Shown piece by piece: positions 6,452 through 9,880 of a stretch of 9,880 nucleotides of DNA (positions are counted from its first letter, which is position 1; each line of letters begins with the position of its first letter). Under the pieces are notes generated by a model. That model saw nothing but the letters and a program-made list of their open reading frames with translations. It ran no database searches and was not told the DNA's origin. Source of the stretch: Opitutia bacterium UBA977 (GTDB lineage: Bacteria; Verrucomicrobiota; Verrucomicrobiia; Opitutales; Coraliomargaritaceae); assembly GCA_002292345.1 (NCBI GenBank), contig DBBT01000043.1, forward strand, positions 5,615 through 15,494, written 5' to 3'. The position numbers and the translations under genes were made by a program.

Positions 6452-7033
6452 ATGGAGATCATTATGGTCCATGGCATTTGGGACAAAGGCACCGTCTATC
6501 GCCGGATGGCTGACTTTCTGGGTGAACATGGCCACAACTGCCACTACCCAGACCTCGAGCCAGCAAACGGTGCGCACGGCCTAGCCGACTTAGCCGAAAA
6601 GCTGAAGGTCTACATCGATCAAACGATCGGCAGCGATGTTCCCTTTGCATTGATCGCCTTTAGTATGGGCACCCTGATCTCACGCTACTATATGCAAGTT
6701 CTAGGTGGAGCCACTCGGGTGAGCCACTTCTTTAGCATTTCCGGACCACTACACGGTACCTTAACGGCACATTTCTGGCCGGGCAAAGCGAGTCGTGATA
6801 TGCGCTTTCGAAGCAAGTTACTGCAGCGACTCAATTCAGATACTTCAGCGCTCGAAGACACGACTATCCACAGCTACCGCACACCATTCGACTTGTTAAT
6901 CATTCCAACACGCAGCTCGCACTGGAAAATCGCAGCAGACAACCACATCGTGCCAGCGCTCTTTCATCATCAGATGCTGGTTCACGGTAAAGTGTATCGA
7001 CACATCGCAGAGACATTAAAACCTTCGGACTAG
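6452..7033 (+). CDS. small alpha/beta hydrolase, lipase/PGAP1-like esterase fold
   Basis: A cytoplasmic-looking alpha/beta hydrolase of 193 residues, short for the superfamily and without signal peptide or lid domain. Motifs in order: the oxyanion-side IIMVHGIWDKG at the N terminus; the nucleophile elbow AFSMG with Ser71; SISGPLHGT at 95-103, like the P-H-x-G-T segment of triacylglycerol lipases and PGAP1-like esterases; probable acid Asp163 in AADNHIVP (Asp147 is another candidate); and His178 in LVHGKVYRHI. The full triad seems present, so it should be active on an ester or thioester, but the substrate cannot be told. Start is ATG at 6452; the ATG four codons later is an alternative. Only a weak AGG lies upstream. 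It sits 9 bases after sulP, and its stop overlaps the stop of the convergent coiled-coil gene within CTAG. Confidence 0.8.
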   Translation: MEIIMVHGIWDKGTVYRRMADFLGEHGHNCHYPDLEPANGAHGLADLAEKLKVYIDQTIGSDVPFALIAFSMGTLISRYYMQVLGGATRVSHFFSISGPLHGTLTAHFWPGKASRDMRFRSKLLQRLNSDTSALEDTTIHSYRTPFDLLIIPTRSSHWKIAADNHIVPALFHHQMLVHGKVYRHIAETLKPSD

Positions 7034-7035
7034 TC
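7028..7035. other. shared stop palindrome of two convergent genes (GACTAGTC)
   Basis: The hydrolase ends with TAG at 7031-7033 and the coiled-coil gene ends with TAG read from 7032 down to 7030, so both stops lie in one CTAG within an eight-base palindrome. No space is left for an intergenic terminator, so each transcript must end inside or beyond the opposite gene. Confidence 0.85.
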
Positions 7036-7896
7036 TTTTCGTAGGCCTGCCTCCACCTCGGTTTGCTCAACAGAAGCCTCACGTTCACTGAGTCGATTCA
7101 ATCGTTCGATCAAATCATTCTCGACGGTGGCGACATAGCGTAACCGCTCTTCTAGCTCACTCTCGCGTTGCTCCAAATCTGTCGCATCATTACCAACTGG
7201 TGCCTGCGCGCACTGCAGCGAATCTTGCGTCTGCTCAAGTTCTGTCTTCTTCGTCTCAAACTGATGTCGATCATCTGCAAGCTCTCGTTGTAGCGCTGCA
7301 AGAGTAAGCTCCTGCGCCTTCAATTGCTTGCCCTGCTGCGACAGCTCATCTGTCCGCGTCTCTAGCACCGCTCGTTCTTCCTTCAATTTATCACGCTCCG
7401 CATGTAACTGCTGCTCAAGAGCCGACAGTTCCGCCCGACGCTGCTTTATCGCATTAGTCTCAGTCGACTCCGCACCACTCCTTGAACCATTTTTGACTAA
7501 ATATGGGATTATAAATTTTCCCCACAATCCCTGCTCAAAACGACTCAACCCGCGTATCTGCCCTTGACCATCGACGAGCGCCACTTTGTTTTTCCCCATC
7601 GACTTAATCCGTTCCGGATCTTTCAATGCGGCTAACATTAGCGCCTTCGAATCAGCCAATTTACCTGTCGGCGGAACGATTGCAAATATTGCGAGATTGA
7701 CCATCAATAAACTGCTCACAGCAAACGCCGCAGTAGTGATTAATACATTCAAGGTGACATCATATACAGCCCACGATACCACAATCGAAACCAATGCCAG
7801 TAGCAAAGCAGCCATCACGACCCGTTTTGCAGAATGCGCCCGATAGCTATGGTCAATCGTTTTCTCTAGATTAGCTATGGCACTTTGAGTAGACAT
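7030..7896 (-). CDS. two-TM membrane protein with long C-terminal coiled coil, function unknown
   Basis: I do not recognise a named family. The 288 residues fall into three parts. After a short N-terminal stretch come two membrane segments at about 26-45 and 49-74, separated by only a few residues, so a tight hairpin is expected. A middle region at 75-140 contains DPERIKSMGKNKVALVDGQG and WGKFIIPYLVKNGSRSG, with no known catalytic motif. From about 150 to 285 the sequence is rich in Glu, Gln, Leu, Lys and Arg with heptad-like spacing (LSALEQQLHAERDKLKEE and similar), indicating a long coiled coil broken once near 230 by CAQAPVGND. The hairpin would place both ends in the same compartment, presumably the cytoplasm. 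This suggests a scaffold or membrane-tethered spacer. ATG at 7894-7896. It lies 53 AT-rich bases after the MFS gene and may share its transcript. Confidence 0.78.
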   Translation of the reverse strand: MSTQSAIANLEKTIDHSYRAHSAKRVVMAALLLALVSIVVSWAVYDVTLNVLITTAAFAVSSLLMVNLAIFAIVPPTGKLADSKALMLAALKDPERIKSMGKNKVALVDGQGQIRGLSRFEQGLWGKFIIPYLVKNGSRSGAESTETNAIKQRRAELSALEQQLHAERDKLKEERAVLETRTDELSQQGKQLKAQELTLAALQRELADDRHQFETKKTELEQTQDSLQCAQAPVGNDATDLEQRESELEERLRYVATVENDLIERLNRLSEREASVEQTEVEAGLRKD

Positions 7897-7949
7897 CTTT
7901 AGACAATGAGTTGAGCATATTTGTTACTATTTACCATTAAAATCTGAGA

Positions 7950-9269
7950 CTAGTTATATCTGCCAAACCGTAAGCGATGCAATAAGAAGACACTCAACGA
8001 TAAGACGAGGAAGAATCCAGGAAACCAACCCAGCGATTCGACAAAGACAGCATCCTCGCCCGCCTGCAACTGATCAGCTCGAATCGAAGCGATCAAACCA
8101 GCATACAGTAGCGCCACTATACCGTAGAAGAAATTGGTTGATAGACCACGAAAGCTCAACACCGTCGCGCGCTGCTCAGACGGGGCCGTTTCGTTCAGGT
8201 AGCGACTCACAAAATAACCAGTCATTTGAATGCCCGCATAAAGTAGAATTGTTGGTAAAATTCCCCAGTATGGCAGCGCCATTGACAGCCCTATTAGCCC
8301 GAGTAATACACCCACGCCAACAAACACAAAGTTCTGAACTGGAGAATATGTATCCGCCAGTATCCGTGCGAACCTTGGCACGAACACCCCCATCAACGCC
8401 ATACCCGAACCGATTAAGCCATAACTGGCAATCGGCAACTCAATGACACTCCAATATTCGCTGGCCAATGTCAGAAACTGACGCACCACACTATCCAGAA
8501 CCATCGCTGCCAAGAGCACTCCAAATGGGAAAGCAGTTAGCCAGATCCATTGACTCGCAGCAACCGACTGCCGCCAAGAGCGCACTAAGGTCGCTCGCAC
8601 GCTCACACGTGTCTTAAGCGGCGCTTCATGCATACGTAGTGCCATGGCCAACACTACCAGCGACGACAGCAAGGTAAGAAAGATTGGTACCTTAATCAGC
8701 TGTTCAGGCGCCACTATTTGCGCTGAGCCGAACAACCGCAGCACTGCATTGACCATCTCAGCGTCATAAACAGCTGACCCGACCATCATCGCCACGAAAA
8801 ACGCCAACGACGTATCGCGCTGCACACGCTCAAGCACATGCCCCCAGCGGTGCTCCTGCCCTGCCGCCTTAAGCGAATCATACGCCAACGCCTCATCCGC
8901 ACCACTCGCCGCCGCTTCGGCCGCACCGCTCAACACACGATTCAGCACAAACAGCGAAAACAACACCACTCCACCGTCAATCGGGGCAATCAGCAGAACC
9001 AACATTTCCAGCACCATGAAAATCCCAGTCGCGATCAGCAACTTGCGCCGCCCCAAGGTGTCGGCCAATGCCCCCGAGGGTACTTCGAGCAACACAATCG
9101 TTGCCGCCCAAATACCGTTTAAAATACCGAACTGCTCGAGCGTAAGACCGTAGTCCAAAAACAGCAGCGCATAGACTGGATAGTAAAACCGCGCCGAGAA
9201 AAACATGCGGAACAATGTAAAAGCGCGCACATTACGCTGCGCGATTTCATCTAGATCAGAGGCCACCAT
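7950..9269 (-). CDS. major facilitator superfamily (MFS) transporter
   Basis: A 439-residue protein with about twelve predicted membrane segments, the standard MFS length and layout. The loop after the second helix has LEVPSGALADTLGRRK (about 61-76), a good match to MFS motif A (GxLaDrxGrr). A longer soluble-looking stretch around 125-155 (SGADEALAYDSLKAAGQEHRWG) follows the fourth helix; acidic DEALAYDSL-type segments recur in a group of uncharacterised MFS proteins. The second half contains NETAPSEQRATVLSFRG, also common in that group. The substrate cannot be told. Start ATG at 9267-9269 shares its A with the stop codon of rnhB (TAATG), so translation is likely coupled; no ribosome-binding site is visible. 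It is unusual company for rnhB and gives no clue to function. Confidence 0.88.
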   Translation of the reverse strand: MVASDLDEIAQRNVRAFTLFRMFFSARFYYPVYALLFLDYGLTLEQFGILNGIWAATIVLLEVPSGALADTLGRRKLLIATGIFMVLEMLVLLIAPIDGGVVLFSLFVLNRVLSGAAEAAASGADEALAYDSLKAAGQEHRWGHVLERVQRDTSLAFFVAMMVGSAVYDAEMVNAVLRLFGSAQIVAPEQLIKVPIFLTLLSSLVVLAMALRMHEAPLKTRVSVRATLVRSWRQSVAASQWIWLTAFPFGVLLAAMVLDSVVRQFLTLASEYWSVIELPIASYGLIGSGMALMGVFVPRFARILADTYSPVQNFVFVGVGVLLGLIGLSMALPYWGILPTILLYAGIQMTGYFVSRYLNETAPSEQRATVLSFRGLSTNFFYGIVALLYAGLIASIRADQLQAGEDAVFVESLGWFPGFFLVLSLSVFLLHRLRFGRYN

Positions 9270-9880
9270 TAGACCAATTTGACTTCATTCGAAGCATGTT
9301 TAGATTGCTTGATGTCCAACACTTTACGCAAAAAAAGAGCTCGATGAATCGGCGTCGCTCCATGTGCGTGCAAGGCAGCTCGATGCACCGCAGTGCCATA
9401 GCCTTTGTGCTGATCAAAGCCATATTCTGGATACTGTTTAGCCAATTCAAGTAGCACACGGTCGCGCGAAACCTTTGCAATAATACTCGCCATCGCAATC
9501 GCTAGCGACTTGCCATCGCCCTTAACTATACCGGTGTGCTTATAAGGGAACGGCTTGAGCGGCCGCCCATCAACAATGATCCGCACACCACTCTCAGACT
9601 CAAACAAGGGGCCATCGGCCGCCACCAATGGCAATTCCCAGCCCTCTGCGCGAGCCGCCAATCCTTCGACCGCCCGTCGCATCGCGAGCCGATTGGCCCC
9701 TAATATATTAAGTTCGGCAATTTCTTGAACCGAGCCCGAAGCGACTTCGAAGTCCAGTAAGCCTTGATCGCGCAACCGTTCGATGATGGATAATTGAGCC
9801 GCCCGTGCCTGCTCACTCAATTGCTTTGAATCATTAATTGCAGTGCTAATCTTAACCGCATCCTTCGATTCAAAAAAATC
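9269..9880 (-). CDS. rnhB: ribonuclease HII, N terminus outside window
   Basis: An endonuclease that cuts RNA in RNA/DNA hybrids and removes misincorporated ribonucleotides. The frame runs open to the window edge, and the codons before 9820 spell ISTAINDSKQLSEQAR, which includes the family motif INDSKxLS. The apparent start at 9820 is therefore an internal TTG, not a real start. The missing part should carry the DEAGRG motif with two catalytic residues. Visible motifs are GANRLAMRRAVEGL, the third catalytic Asp in AADGPLF, GIVKGDGKSLAIAMASIIAK, the fourth catalytic Asp in SRDRV, YPEYGFDQHKGYGTAVHRAAL and TPIHRALF. All match RNase HII in the right order. GDG replaces the commoner GDA before the Lys-Ser pair, a small change. 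The C-terminal tail after HRALF is short and basic. It is followed directly by the MFS gene through TAATG. Confidence 0.95.
   Translation of the reverse strand, partial: DFFESKDAVKISTAINDSKQLSEQARAAQLSIIERLRDQGLLDFEVASGSVQEIAELNILGANRLAMRRAVEGLAARAEGWELPLVAADGPLFESESGVRIIVDGRPLKPFPYKHTGIVKGDGKSLAIAMASIIAKVSRDRVLLELAKQYPEYGFDQHKGYGTAVHRAALHAHGATPIHRALFLRKVLDIKQSKHASNEVKLV

Noticed and set aside
6185..6577. 130-codon minus-strand open frame across the sulP-hydrolase junction
   Set aside because: It is antisense to the STAS domain and the hydrolase N terminus, both well supported; no motif of its own.

Overview
This looks like ordinary chromosomal, gene-dense bacterial DNA. About 96% is coding, base composition is roughly balanced, and there is no tRNA, rRNA, CRISPR array, insertion sequence or phage gene. 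The style of several proteins (Fmt, the inositol-monophosphatase-type HisN, a small DnaQ-type exonuclease) reminds me of marine Verrucomicrobiota of the Opitutales/Coraliomargarita kind. This is recall and inference, not a search result. No start codon in the window has a convincing Shine-Dalgarno sequence, and at least two genes seem to use GTG or TTG.

Layout. (1) Positions 1-1419, plus strand: the 3' end of an SO_0444-type metal-efflux permease, then a divergent relative of sodium/calcium exchangers, forming a possible cation-homeostasis pair. (2) Positions 1444-3541, minus strand: a tight set read as DnaQ-like 3'-5' exonuclease, methionyl-tRNA formyltransferase (fmt), then a 141-residue protein of unknown function. 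(3) Positions 3542-3781: a 240-base divergent intergenic region, the only sizeable gap, with candidate promoters facing both ways and a small inverted repeat. (4) Positions 3782-7033, plus strand: an inositol-monophosphatase-family phosphatase (probably histidinol-phosphatase), a SulP anion transporter with a C-terminal STAS domain, and a small alpha/beta hydrolase, spaced closely enough to be one transcript. (5) Positions 7030-9880, minus strand: ribonuclease HII (5' end outside the window), an MFS transporter coupled to it through TAATG, and a two-TM coiled-coil protein. The last gene meets the hydrolase gene tail to tail, and both stop codons lie in one CTAG.

The genes do not add up to a recognisable defence, secretion or biosynthetic system. 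They are housekeeping genes (fmt, rnhB, hisN) mixed with transporters and a few poorly characterised proteins. The observations most worth a second look are the apparent loss of the ion-binding glutamates in both alpha repeats of the exchanger-like protein, the unknown protein downstream of fmt, the shifted Exo II motif in the exonuclease, the membrane coiled-coil protein, and the lack of Shine-Dalgarno sequences. I found no convincing evidence of an undescribed multi-gene system.
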